A stretch of 5,678 nt of DNA from Propionibacteriaceae bacterium. GTDB lineage: Bacteria > Actinomycetota > Actinomycetes > Propionibacteriales > Propionibacteriaceae. Within the stretch, counting starts at the first letter, position 1, and every line of letters starts with the position of its first letter. Position numbers and translations under genes: made by a program. Below are positions 1 through 5,653 of the stretch, one piece after another. Location of the stretch: the NCBI GenBank assembly GCA_031287505.1, contig JAITSW010000105.1, forward strand, positions 1-5,678, given 5' to 3'. The notes under the pieces were generated by a model, which was not told the DNA's origin, did not search any database, and worked only from the letters and a program-made list of their open reading frames with translations.

Positions 1-123
1 CAACCGCTGACGCAGATAATGTCGTTGGAAATCGACGTTCGCAAAGCCGCCCGCGGCCAGTATTGGATCCATCCGGCCTTGAGCGAGGTTGTCGAGAATG
101 CGCTCTTAGATTTGGATGTTTAA
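1..123 (+). CDS. mtr: Mycothione reductase, C-terminal fragment (5' end outside window)
   Basis: This is the last 40 codons of a gene that begins left of the window and ends with TAA at 121-123. The family reduces mycothione (oxidised mycothiol) to mycothiol with NADPH and FAD in the cytoplasm, the actinobacterial counterpart of glutathione reductase. The fragment contains [20 protein letters not shown], which closely matches my memory of the end of actinobacterial mycothione reductases. The His-Pro pair and the Glu five residues after that His (fragment residues 24 and 29) fit the His-Glu catalytic dyad that the dimer partner supplies in pyridine nucleotide-disulfide reductases. The FAD and NADPH domains and the redox-active cysteines are not in view. 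Another member of the superfamily, such as dihydrolipoyl dehydrogenase, is possible, but the '[18 protein letters not shown]' wording favours mycothione reductase. Confidence 0.82.
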   Translation, partial: QPLTQIMSLEIDVRKAARGQYWIHPALSEVVENALLDLDV

Positions 124-129
124 CTCGAC

Positions 130-142
130 TAGACTTTAGACA
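130..142 (+). promoter_or_regulatory. Probable leaderless promoter of the DUF2510 gene (-10 TAGACT)
   Basis: TAGACT at 130-135 fits the actinobacterial -10 pattern TANNNT. Its 3' end lies 6 nt before A142, the first base of the ATG start, so transcription would begin at or next to the start codon. There is no purine-rich Shine-Dalgarno sequence before this ATG, unlike the strong sites of other genes in the window. That fits a leaderless mRNA, which is common in Actinobacteria. No convincing -35 is visible; the best-placed hexamer (106-111, TTAGAT) is weak. Confidence 0.5.
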
Positions 143-1173
143 TGAGCAAGGCGGGTTGGTATCCAGATCCAGGAGGCCAAAGCGGCCAATATCGGTATTG
201 GGACGGAAATAACTGGACGACTTCGGTAAGCGCTGATCCGCAGGGACAAGTCGCAGCCGGGCCGCAATACCCGGCTCAGCCGCCCACACAAGGCTATGGC
301 CAACAAGGCTATGGCGCGCAGCCTGGATGGGATGCCACCCAGCCGATTCGCCCCGGCACCCAGCCGGTTCAGCCTGGTGCCTATGGGCAATACCCCGACC
401 GGCAAAATCCCTACGGCCAACAGCAATACGGTGCCGGAGGGTATGCCAAGCCCTACTATCAGACGCAGTCTAGGGGCGGCTCAAAGGCCTGGTGGGTTGT
501 CCTGGGCATAGTTGTCCTGGCGATCGTGCTCGTGGTCGTCTGGGTGGTGAACAGTGTTTCCACGGTGTCTCCGATAGCGCCTAACCCCAGCGGCACGGCC
601 ACCCAGAATATCTGCCCGGATGTGCCTGTCGACGACGAAGAAGCCACTGAGCCAATGGTCAAGGGCAATCGGGTTTACGGTGGGAAGCTCTCTTATGAGG
701 AACTCGGATCACCTTGGGGTGAGGTGGCGATGGACTCGCGGGTGGCATATAACTCCCTGGCGGCGACTCAGACGGTATTAGACCAGCTGTACTACGACGG
801 CGGCTCTTCTTCGTGGGTAGCCTCGGTGCTAGTCAGCGAACTCTTCATCGGCGACGGTTTTGCCTCAACCAAGCAGGGGGCGGAAATGCTGATGAAGTGC
901 GTGCTTGGCGAGTTTTACTCCAACACCGAGCTGGCGCGCGCAGATGCCCGCAGCGAGTCTTTCCCCGTGGACGGCCACGATGGTTGGCTCATTGAGACTA
1001 CCGTGGAGTTCAACATCCCGGGTCTGATCGCCACTTCGGAGCAGATCGATCTCATCGTGGTGCAAACATCTGTTTCGGGGTATTCGATGTTCTATTCGTC
1101 GGTGCCGAACACTTTGGCGGAGTTGTTGCCAGATGTGGAGCGGACGATGGCCGGACTAGCTGTTGACGACTGA
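142..1173 (+). CDS. DUF2510 domain-containing single-pass membrane protein, function unknown
   Basis: This is a 343-residue protein of no assigned function. Residues 4-26 are a DUF2510 domain (WYPDP at 6-10, RYWDG at 18-22, then W25-T26), a short actinobacterial module usually found at the cytoplasmic N terminus of membrane proteins. Residues about 35-112 are a Gln/Gly/Tyr/Pro-rich linker, probably disordered, with short tandem repeats. One transmembrane helix follows at about 116-137 (from AWWVV). The remaining ~200 residues should lie outside the membrane and contain two cysteines (C158, C253) that could pair. Conserved-looking segments are GGKLSYEELGSPWG near 180-193 and GHDGWLIETTVEF near 278-290. 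The alpha/beta character loosely recalls Mog1/PsbP-like actinobacterial ectodomains, which is only a guess. The ATG was chosen because DUF2510 starts almost at once and a -10 element lies just upstream. The gene starts 18 bp after the mycothione reductase stop and overlaps the next gene by 11 bp. Confidence 0.85.
   Translation: MSKAGWYPDPGGQSGQYRYWDGNNWTTSVSADPQGQVAAGPQYPAQPPTQGYGQQGYGAQPGWDATQPIRPGTQPVQPGAYGQYPDRQNPYGQQQYGAGGYAKPYYQTQSRGGSKAWWVVLGIVVLAIVLVVVWVVNSVSTVSPIAPNPSGTATQNICPDVPVDDEEATEPMVKGNRVYGGKLSYEELGSPWGEVAMDSRVAYNSLAATQTVLDQLYYDGGSSSWVASVLVSELFIGDGFASTKQGAEMLMKCVLGEFYSNTELARADARSESFPVDGHDGWLIETTVEFNIPGLIATSEQIDLIVVQTSVSGYSMFYSSVPNTLAELLPDVERTMAGLAVDD
288..317 (+). repeat. 15-bp tandem repeat in the Q/G/Y-rich linker
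   Basis: Two adjacent 15-bp units (288-302 and 303-317) share the exact 13-mer ACAAGGCTATGGC. They encode two five-residue units of the pattern QGYG(Q/A) in the DUF2510 protein linker. This is a coding microrepeat that could change copy number by slippage. Confidence 0.8.
337..378 (+). repeat. 21-bp imperfect tandem repeat encoding TQPxxPG
   Basis: Two 21-bp units (337-357 and 358-378) encode TQPIRPG and TQPVQPG at residues 66-79 of the DUF2510 protein. The DNA copies differ at several positions, so the repeat is older than, or selected differently from, the nearly exact 15-bp repeat just upstream. Confidence 0.7.
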
Positions 1174-2026
1174 GATTTGGGCTCATCGGGGGGCCAGCCG
1201 GCAAGCGCCGGAGAATACCCTGCCCGCATTTGCGCGAGCTATCGAAATCGGGGCGGACGGGGTGGAATTTGATGTCCAGCTCACCCGCGACGGGCAGTTG
1301 GCCGTCATCCATGACGAGACCGTTGACCGCACGAGTGATGGAACTGGGCGGGTAGTTGATTTCACGCTTAGCCAGTTGCGGGAGTTCAACGCCTCGGCGC
1401 GTTTCGAGGGTGGTTTTGAACGCACCGATATCCCGACGCTGGATGAGGTTTTGGATTTGCTGGCTCCCAGCCCGATGTCGGTCAACATAGAGCTCAAAAA
1501 CTCGGTGATCGCCTATCCCGGCTTGGAGGAGCGGGTTATCGAGAAGATCTCCGAGTTTTCCCTGGGTGGACGGGTGGTGCTCTCGTCGTTCAGCCAAGAA
1601 TCGGTCCAGCGGCTAAAGAGCCTGCAGGATTCGGCTGGCAACGCCGGGTTGTTTGAGTTGGCAGCGCTTTTTGAAGTGCCGCTCTGGCGGCCTTTTGATA
1701 AAGCTATCGAGCCGGATCCGCTGGCAGCGGCAAAGTCTGCCCAGCCAGGGGCATTCTCCGAGTTGGGCGATCTGTTCTCGGTGCTGTCGTGGCGGCCGGT
1801 GCCGCGCACAGTTGAGCTTGGGGCGCAGGCGGTGCACCCGCCGGCGCCCACGGTGTGGAATTCGCGTTACGTTCGCAAAGCCCATGAAGCCGGGCTCAAA
1901 ATCCGTCCCTGGGTGGCAGATCTGAATCGGACTTTGGCAAAGCTGATTTCGTGGGGATGTGACGCGGTCTTCACCAATGTTCCCGACGTCGCGCTGCGGC
2001 TGCGTGATGATATCGCCAGAAGATAA
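1163..2026 (+). CDS. Glycerophosphodiester phosphodiesterase, cytoplasmic (GDPD family)
   Basis: The 287-residue enzyme should hydrolyse glycerophosphodiesters, the deacylation products of phospholipids, to glycerol-3-phosphate and an alcohol. The GDPD TIM-barrel signature is complete: HRG at 8-10, PENT at 16-19, the metal-binding block GVEFDV at 33-38 (E35, D37), H50 in AVIHDET, NIELK at 108-112 (E110, K112), SSFSQES at 141-147, RPWVAD at 248-253 and TNVPD at 271-275. There is no signal peptide, so it acts in the cytoplasm like UgpQ rather than periplasmic GlpQ. The start is TTG at 1163. An in-frame TAG at 1157-1159 leaves only this codon or the CTG before it, and no strong ribosome binding site is seen, so translation is probably coupled to the preceding gene, which it overlaps by 11 bp. 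Residues ~163-218 look longer than usual and hold an internal repeat (164-183 and 199-218). Confidence 0.9.
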   Translation: MTTEIWAHRGASRQAPENTLPAFARAIEIGADGVEFDVQLTRDGQLAVIHDETVDRTSDGTGRVVDFTLSQLREFNASARFEGGFERTDIPTLDEVLDLLAPSPMSVNIELKNSVIAYPGLEERVIEKISEFSLGGRVVLSSFSQESVQRLKSLQDSAGNAGLFELAALFEVPLWRPFDKAIEPDPLAAAKSAQPGAFSELGDLFSVLSWRPVPRTVELGAQAVHPPAPTVWNSRYVRKAHEAGLKIRPWVADLNRTLAKLISWGCDAVFTNVPDVALRLRDDIARR

Positions 2027-2027
2027 G

Positions 2028-2040
2028 TACAATAAGGGCG
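2028..2040 (+). promoter_or_regulatory. Probable lysC promoter -10 (TACAAT) with GC-rich discriminator
   Basis: TACAAT at 2028-2033 begins 2 bp after the phosphodiesterase stop and matches five of six bases of the TATAAT consensus. Transcription would start near 2040, giving a leader of about 19 nt containing the ribosome binding site. The bases after the hexamer, AAGGGCG, make a GC-rich discriminator. No good -35 is seen at the expected distance (around 2004-2010). The block TAnAATAAGGGCG occurs again before the antiporter gene on the reverse strand. Confidence 0.55.
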
Positions 2041-2048
2041 GCAGGTCT

Positions 2049-2054
2049 AGGAGG
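2049..2054 (+). promoter_or_regulatory. Ribosome binding site fixing the TTG start of lysC
   Basis: AGGAGG lies 4 nt before TTG at 2059-2061. There is no in-frame ATG or GTG near it, and the protein from this TTG begins with the expected first beta strand and the KFGGSS motif, so the site and homology agree on the start. Confidence 0.85.
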
Positions 2055-2058
2055 TATC

Positions 2059-3327
2059 TTGCGAATCGTCCAGAAATTCGGCGGGTCAAGCGTTGCCGAT
2101 GCGCTGAGCATCAAACGGGTGGCTAAGCGCGTTGTGGCCTCCAAATTGGCGGGATACGACGTAGTTGTGGTTATTTCGGCCATGGGCGACACCACCGATG
2201 AGTTGATGGATTTGGCCCTGCAAGTCTCCAAAGACCCACGTCCGCGCGAGCTTGATATGCTGCTCACCGCCGGGGAGCGGATGTCGGCGGCGCTATTGGC
2301 TATGGCCATCAACGATTTAGGCTACGACGCGCGCTCTTTCACCGGCTCCCAAGCCGGTGTTATCACCACCGCCTCCCACGGGGATGCCCGTATCATCGAC
2401 ATCACCCCCGGGCGCATCGTTTCAGCGCTTGAAGATGAGAACATCGTGATCGTGGCCGGCTTTCAAGGGGTATCGCAGACCACCAAAGACATCACCACTT
2501 TGGGCCGGGGGGCGTCCGACACCACCGCGGTGGCGCTGGCGGATGCCCTCGATGCCGTATATTGCGAGATTTTTACCGATGTGGACGGCGTCTACACCGC
2601 CGATCCGCGCATCGTCCAGGGGGCTTCTAGAATCCCGGAAATCGGGTATGAGGAGATGCTTGAGATGGCCGCCAGCGGTGCGAAGGTCTTGCATCTGCGC
2701 TGTGTGGAATACGCCCGTCGGGAGCGCGTGCCGGTGCATGTGCGCTCATCGTTTTCAGATAAGCCGGGTACTTGGGTTAGAGACATCGAACACACTGAGG
2801 AGGAAGCTGTGGAGCAGCCGCTGATTTCCGGAGTCGCGCATGACCGTTCCGAAGCAAAGGTCACCATCGTCGGAGTGCCGGATCGGATCGGCGCGGCGGC
2901 CAGGATTTTCCAAACCATTGCCGACGCCGACATCAACGTCGACATGATTGTGCAGAACGTCTCCACCGACCGTCCGGGTCTGACCGACATTTCCTTCACT
3001 TTGCCGCAATCCAGCGGAGCTGCCGCACTGCAGGCGTTGGAGGCTGCTGCTGCCGAAGTGGGCTATGCCAAGGTGCTCTACAACGATGCTATCGGCAAGG
3101 TGTCGGTGGTCGGGGTGGGGATGCGTTCGCATCCAGGCGTGACGGCCCGCTTCTTTGCCGCGTTGGCGGCGGCCGGGGTAAACATCGAGATGATTTCGAC
3201 CTCCGAAATTCGGATTTCGGTTGCCGTAGCTTCCGAGAATGTAGATCAGGCGGTGCGGGCCGCCCACACCGCGTTCGGGTTAGACTCAAGCGAAGAGGCC
3301 ATCGTGTACGCTGGCACCGGACGTTGA
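2059..3327 (+). CDS. lysC: Aspartokinase, alpha subunit (full length)
   Basis: The enzyme phosphorylates L-aspartate with ATP, the first step to lysine, diaminopimelate, threonine, methionine and isoleucine, in the cytoplasm. The 422-residue length equals that of well-studied actinobacterial aspartokinases. The amino-acid kinase domain covers residues 1 to ~230: KFGGSS at 6-11, [12 protein letters not shown] at 70-81, GRGASDTT at 149-156 and [12 protein letters not shown] at 173-184. Two ACT domains follow, about 267-340 (with QNVS at 299-302 and TDISF at 309-313) and 347-413. The ACT1 effector region resembles the Corynebacterium glutamicum enzyme, which lysine plus threonine inhibit together; similar control is likely here by homology. 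TTG is the start, set by AGGAGG 4 nt upstream. A second in-frame start for the beta subunit lies at codon 251. The asd gene that often follows lysC in Actinobacteria is not next; a LytR_C gene follows after 22 bp, probably on the same transcript. Confidence 0.97.
   Translation: MRIVQKFGGSSVADALSIKRVAKRVVASKLAGYDVVVVISAMGDTTDELMDLALQVSKDPRPRELDMLLTAGERMSAALLAMAINDLGYDARSFTGSQAGVITTASHGDARIIDITPGRIVSALEDENIVIVAGFQGVSQTTKDITTLGRGASDTTAVALADALDAVYCEIFTDVDGVYTADPRIVQGASRIPEIGYEEMLEMAASGAKVLHLRCVEYARRERVPVHVRSSFSDKPGTWVRDIEHTEEEAVEQPLISGVAHDRSEAKVTIVGVPDRIGAAARIFQTIADADINVDMIVQNVSTDRPGLTDISFTLPQSSGAAALQALEAAAAEVGYAKVLYNDAIGKVSVVGVGMRSHPGVTARFFAALAAAGVNIEMISTSEIRISVAVASENVDQAVRAAHTAFGLDSSEEAIVYAGTGR
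2798..2803 (+). promoter_or_regulatory. Internal ribosome binding site inside lysC
   Basis: AGGAGG lies inside the lysC coding region, 5 nt before an in-frame GTG at 2809-2811. It falls in the linker between the kinase and ACT domains, encoded by Glu-Glu-Glu-Ala codons. It is as strong as the gene's own site. Confidence 0.72.
2809..3327 (+). CDS. lysC: Aspartokinase beta subunit (in-frame internal start in lysC)
   Basis: Starting at GTG codon 251, this would give a 172-residue protein containing only the two ACT domains, identical to the C-terminal part of the alpha chain. In C. glutamicum and Bacillus subtilis, lysC makes such a beta subunit from an internal start, and alpha2beta2 enzyme binds the feedback effectors. 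Here the evidence is the strong AGGAGG 5 nt upstream, a usable GTG, and the position just before [18 protein letters not shown], where known beta subunits begin. The Glu-rich linker might by chance spell AGGAGG (GAG and GAA codons), so the call rests on position as well as sequence. Confidence 0.7.
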   Translation: MEQPLISGVAHDRSEAKVTIVGVPDRIGAAARIFQTIADADINVDMIVQNVSTDRPGLTDISFTLPQSSGAAALQALEAAAAEVGYAKVLYNDAIGKVSVVGVGMRSHPGVTARFFAALAAAGVNIEMISTSEIRISVAVASENVDQAVRAAHTAFGLDSSEEAIVYAGTGR

Positions 3328-3339
3328 GGTTCCCCAAAA

Positions 3340-3345
3340 AGGAGG
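3340..3345 (+). promoter_or_regulatory. Ribosome binding site fixing the GTG start of the LytR_C gene
   Basis: AGGAGG, preceded by an A-run, lies 4 nt before GTG at 3350-3352. It sits in the 22-bp lysC spacer, too short to hold a separate convincing promoter, which supports cotranscription. Confidence 0.82.
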
Positions 3346-3349
3346 ATCG

Positions 3350-3967
3350 GTGCCCCGAAACGTGCGATTGATCGTCACCCCCGTCGTGATGCTGCTTGCC
3401 CTCGCATTAGTCGGCTATGCCGCTTATTGGGGTTACGGGATGCTAAAGACCGGTCCGGGCCCGCGTGCCGCAGACTTATGCGTCGACACGCCCATTCCAG
3501 ACGGCGAACTCACTCCTGAGTACGTCACCGTCAGAGTTTTCAACGGCGGTAGCACGGGCGGCTTGGCCAAGCGCACCTCGAACTATCTGATTGCCTTTGG
3601 CTTTAATTCGATCAAAGTCAATAACACCGAAGAAGAAATCCAGCAGACCGTGGTGGTGGGCAATGACGCCAACGATCCGGAAGTCCAACTGGTGTTGGGT
3701 TTTTTTGAGAACGCCATAGCCAAGGGCGATGGCCGCACCGACCATGTGGTTGACGTGCTTGTCGGAAACGCCTACAAAGCGCCGGATAAGCCGAAGGTCA
3801 CCTCGGTGAAGGTCAAGGGGCCGGTCTGCTTGCCGCGCATCATCACGCCCAGCGCCACGGCCACTGCGACGCCTTCTGCTTCGCCATCGCAAAAGGCAAG
3901 TGCGAAAGCGTCGAGCAAGGCTTCACCGTCCGCTAAGGCATCCAAGAAGCCGGCTAAGAAGAAGTAG
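3350..3967 (+). CDS. LytR_C domain-containing membrane-anchored envelope protein
   Basis: This 205-residue protein has a short basic N terminus, one transmembrane helix at about 7-29 and a domain exported beyond the membrane. Residues ~58-142 match the LytR/CpsA/Psr C-terminal domain (LytR_C): VRVFNGGSTGGLAKRTSNYL, then GFNSIKVNN, and DVLVGNAYK at the end. The catalytic LCP domain that attaches wall polymers is absent, so this is a stand-alone LytR_C protein. Such proteins are known in Actinobacteria, and mycobacterial Cei, needed for envelope integrity, has this build. Cysteines 44 and 160 flank the domain and may form a disulfide. Residues ~166-205 are an Ala/Ser/Thr/Pro-rich tail turning into Lys-rich KASKKPAKKK, which could bind anionic wall polymers (inference). 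The GTG start is set by AGGAGG 4 nt upstream. The 3' end is partly duplicated in the spacer downstream. The exact role is unknown. Confidence 0.85.
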   Translation: MPRNVRLIVTPVVMLLALALVGYAAYWGYGMLKTGPGPRAADLCVDTPIPDGELTPEYVTVRVFNGGSTGGLAKRTSNYLIAFGFNSIKVNNTEEEIQQTVVVGNDANDPEVQLVLGFFENAIAKGDGRTDHVVDVLVGNAYKAPDKPKVTSVKVKGPVCLPRIITPSATATATPSASPSQKASAKASSKASPSAKASKKPAKKK

Positions 3968-4045
3968 CCGCCAACTGCTACGCGGCGTTGCCACCGCCAC
4001 AGCCTCCCCAAATCCAAGAAGCCGGCAAAAGAAGTAGCCGCCAAC
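3940..4045 (+). repeat. Imperfect direct repeat: 3' end of the LytR_C gene copied downstream
   Basis: Bases 3940-3975 cover the last codons (SKKPAKKK), the TAG stop and eight bases after it. They recur at 4012-4045. The first 15 bases are identical (ATCCAAGAAGCCGGC, offset 72 bp), and the last 17 (AAGAAGTAGCCGCCAAC, offset 70 bp) are identical too. The second copy lacks 2 bp in the A-rich middle, which puts its TAG out of frame. The sequences between and after the copies do not match each other. Confidence 0.9.
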
Positions 4046-4136
4046 AGCCATTTCGAAACCGTGAAACTGGCAGAGTCCCGAAGCGGCGGGCACCCCGGCC
4101 TGGAGTCTTCGCAGCAGTTGTCACACAGCTGACCCG
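3968..4136. other. Convergent intergenic spacer, no canonical terminator seen
   Basis: This 169-bp spacer lies between the LytR_C gene (+) and the antiporter gene (-). It holds the second copy of the LytR_C 3'-end repeat and a few weak hairpins. The best is a 7-bp stem with one G-U pair at 4115-4131, with a CAC loop and no following T-run. No convincing intrinsic terminator is seen for either gene, so Rho-dependent termination or overlapping convergent transcripts are possible. The frame of the LytR_C gene stays open from 3968 to a TGA at 4130-4132. Confidence 0.6.
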
Positions 4137-5615
4137 CTAGCTATCGCGCCAACGCGCCAGGCGGCCGTAATCTGAAAGGGACCGCAATCGCCGTTCCACC
4201 TTTTGCCGGTCTTCGACCCGCGTCACAATCAATAGGTCGTCACCGGTGAGAAGCCTGGTCTCTGCGTGCGGCGTGAATGTCTCATGGTCGCGCACGATCA
4301 GTGAAATCACCGAATTCTTCGGCAACCGCACCTCGCGGACGCTTACGCCGTGAAGCCGGGAGCCGGGTTCGATGTGCACCTGCATCATGTCCGCTTTGAT
4401 GTTGTCCAGGGGGGCGAACTCAATGTCGATATCGGTGGAGTCTTCACCTTTGGAAACCTTTAGCAGGCGCGAGGCCCAAGGCAGGGTGGGAGCCTGCAAG
4501 ACGGTGAAAACAATGACAAAGCAGAAGACGGTGTCGAAGATGAAATCGGAGCCGGGGGCATTCTCGGCCAGCGGAACCAATGCCATGATGATCGGCACTG
4601 CGCCCCGCAGGCCTGCCCAGGAGACGAAAGCCATTTCGCGCAGCGGCACCTTGAACCACACCGAGCACAGGAATACCGCTAGGGGACGAGCCGCAAAAGT
4701 AAGGAAGACGCCGATAATGACGGCCCCGGTGATGGCGGTGGGGGAGATCCGCATGGCATCGGCCAGCAGACCCAACATGACGAAGAGCCCGATCTGGGCA
4801 ATCCAACCGATTCCCTCGGCAAAAGAGCGGGTGGCGTGGCGGTGGGGGAGATTCGAGTTGCCCAAGACGACAGAGGCGACGTAAACAGCGGCGAAGCCAG
4901 ACAGATGCAGAGACGATCCAGCCCCGTACGCCAAGATCGCCCATCCGAGGGCTGCCAGGGGGTAGAGGCCGGAGGCTGGCAGGGCTATGCGGCGCATGAC
5001 GAAAGCCCCGACGAAGCCGACTGCCACGCCGAGCGCAAGCCCGCCGACCAGTTCCCAAAGCACGTCGCCGATGAGGGCGGCGGGGTTGTCGTCTATGCCG
5101 GAGACCGCCCAAACGGTAGCGGTGGTGACCAGCAAGACGATGGGGGCGTCGTTGAAGCCAGATTCGGCCTCTAGGGTTGCCCGGATGCGCGAGGGCAACG
5201 GCACCTTGCGCAATACCGAGAAGACGGCGGCCGAGTCGGTGGGAGAGGTGACAGCTCCGAGCAGGATGGCTGTTATCGGCTCGATGCCCAAGACGAAATG
5301 GGCAAAGACGGCCACCAATGCCACCTGGGTGACCACCCCGACAGTTGCCAAAAGAATGGCGATGGGCAGCGCATTTTTGATCTCAGACCATTTGGTGGTG
5401 AAACCGCCTTCTGCCAAAATCAAGACCAAGGCGGCGAAGCCGAGGGTGTGGGCCAAGCCTGCGTCGGTGAATTTGAGCCCAAGCTCGCCGACGACCATTC
5501 CCAAACCCAGGAAGATCAACAGCGAAGGCAGACCCAAGCGGGTACTCAAACGCGCAGCCAAAATGCAGGCAAGCAGCACGGCGGAACCGAGCAACATCAC
5601 TTGTTCCAGTTCCAC
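4137..5615 (-). CDS. Potassium/proton antiporter, CPA1 family (NhaP2/CvrA-like) with TrkA_C domain
   Basis: This 492-residue inner-membrane exchanger should swap cytoplasmic K+ (possibly Na+) for protons, adjusting internal pH, K+ level and osmotic state. Residues 1 to ~380 form about 12-13 transmembrane helices of the Na+/H+ exchanger fold. Ion-site motifs are SPTDSAAVF at 124-132 and ESGFNDAP at 151-158, whose Asn-Asp pair is typical of electroneutral CPA1 exchangers. SWAGLRGAVPI at 332-342 carries the conserved Arg of the late helices. A linker follows at ~385-405, then a cytoplasmic TrkA_C (RCK_C) domain at ~406-478 (EPGSRLHGVSVREVRLP, LLTGDDLLIV). E. coli CvrA is, as I recall, longer with a further C-terminal domain; this protein ends after TrkA_C. 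TrkA_C domains bind small ligands, including c-di-AMP in some firmicute antiporters; no ligand is shown here. The start is GTG, with AGGAGG 4 nt upstream. K+ specificity is inferred from domain layout. Confidence 0.9.
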   Translation of the reverse strand: MELEQVMLLGSAVLLACILAARLSTRLGLPSLLIFLGLGMVVGELGLKFTDAGLAHTLGFAALVLILAEGGFTTKWSEIKNALPIAILLATVGVVTQVALVAVFAHFVLGIEPITAILLGAVTSPTDSAAVFSVLRKVPLPSRIRATLEAESGFNDAPIVLLVTTATVWAVSGIDDNPAALIGDVLWELVGGLALGVAVGFVGAFVMRRIALPASGLYPLAALGWAILAYGAGSSLHLSGFAAVYVASVVLGNSNLPHRHATRSFAEGIGWIAQIGLFVMLGLLADAMRISPTAITGAVIIGVFLTFAARPLAVFLCSVWFKVPLREMAFVSWAGLRGAVPIIMALVPLAENAPGSDFIFDTVFCFVIVFTVLQAPTLPWASRLLKVSKGEDSTDIDIEFAPLDNIKADMMQVHIEPGSRLHGVSVREVRLPKNSVISLIVRDHETFTPHAETRLLTGDDLLIVTRVEDRQKVERRLRSLSDYGRLARWRDS

Positions 5616-5618
5616 ACT

Positions 5619-5638
5619 ACCTCCTCGCCCTTATTCTA
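5619..5638 (-). promoter_or_regulatory. Antiporter -10 (TAGAAT) and ribosome binding site
   Basis: On the reverse strand, TAGAAT (5638 to 5633) is a good -10 element, with a start expected near 5626. It is followed by AAGGGCG and then AGGAGG (5625 to 5620), 4 nt before the GTG start. The leader would be about 11 nt. No clear -35 hexamer stands at the usual spacing. Confidence 0.55.
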
Positions 5639-5640
5639 CC

Positions 5641-5653
5641 TTCACGATGTGAA
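5641..5653. promoter_or_regulatory. Perfect inverted repeat TTCAC-GAT-GTGAA next to the antiporter -10
   Basis: Two 5-bp arms separated by 3 bp form a perfect palindrome 2 bp upstream of the proposed antiporter -10, inside the promoter spacer. A regulator bound there could block RNA polymerase. It is short enough to occur by chance, so the operator role is inference from position. Confidence 0.35.

Noticed and set aside
288..378. Short repeats in the DUF2510 gene as a CRISPR-like or mobile array
   Set aside because: The repeats are in-frame 15- and 21-bp units encoding a low-complexity linker, with no spacers or flanking cas genes.
1052..1597. Reverse-strand open frame of 181 codons across the DUF2510/phosphodiesterase junction
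   Set aside because: It lies opposite two supported genes, has no domain or good ribosome binding site, and its composition is that expected of an antisense shadow.
4087..4097. CGGG-CAC-CCCG hairpin in the convergent spacer
   Set aside because: Only four paired bases, no T-run, and common by chance in GC-rich DNA.
4115..4131. Hairpin CAGTTGT-CAC-ACAGCTG as a terminator
   Set aside because: The 7-bp stem includes a G-U pair on one strand and a mismatch on the other, and no T-run follows in either direction.
3968..4132. Treating the 54-codon extension after the LytR_C stop as a coding region
   Set aside because: Open frames of this length are not rare at this base composition, and no start or conserved feature is visible; kept as a finding rather than a gene.
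4372..5652. Two long forward-strand open frames (4372-4884 and 4987-5652) opposite the antiporter gene
   Set aside because: Their translations are low-complexity Ala/Thr/Pro/Lys-rich text with no recognisable motif, while the reverse strand gives a complete antiporter with ion-site motifs over the same bases.
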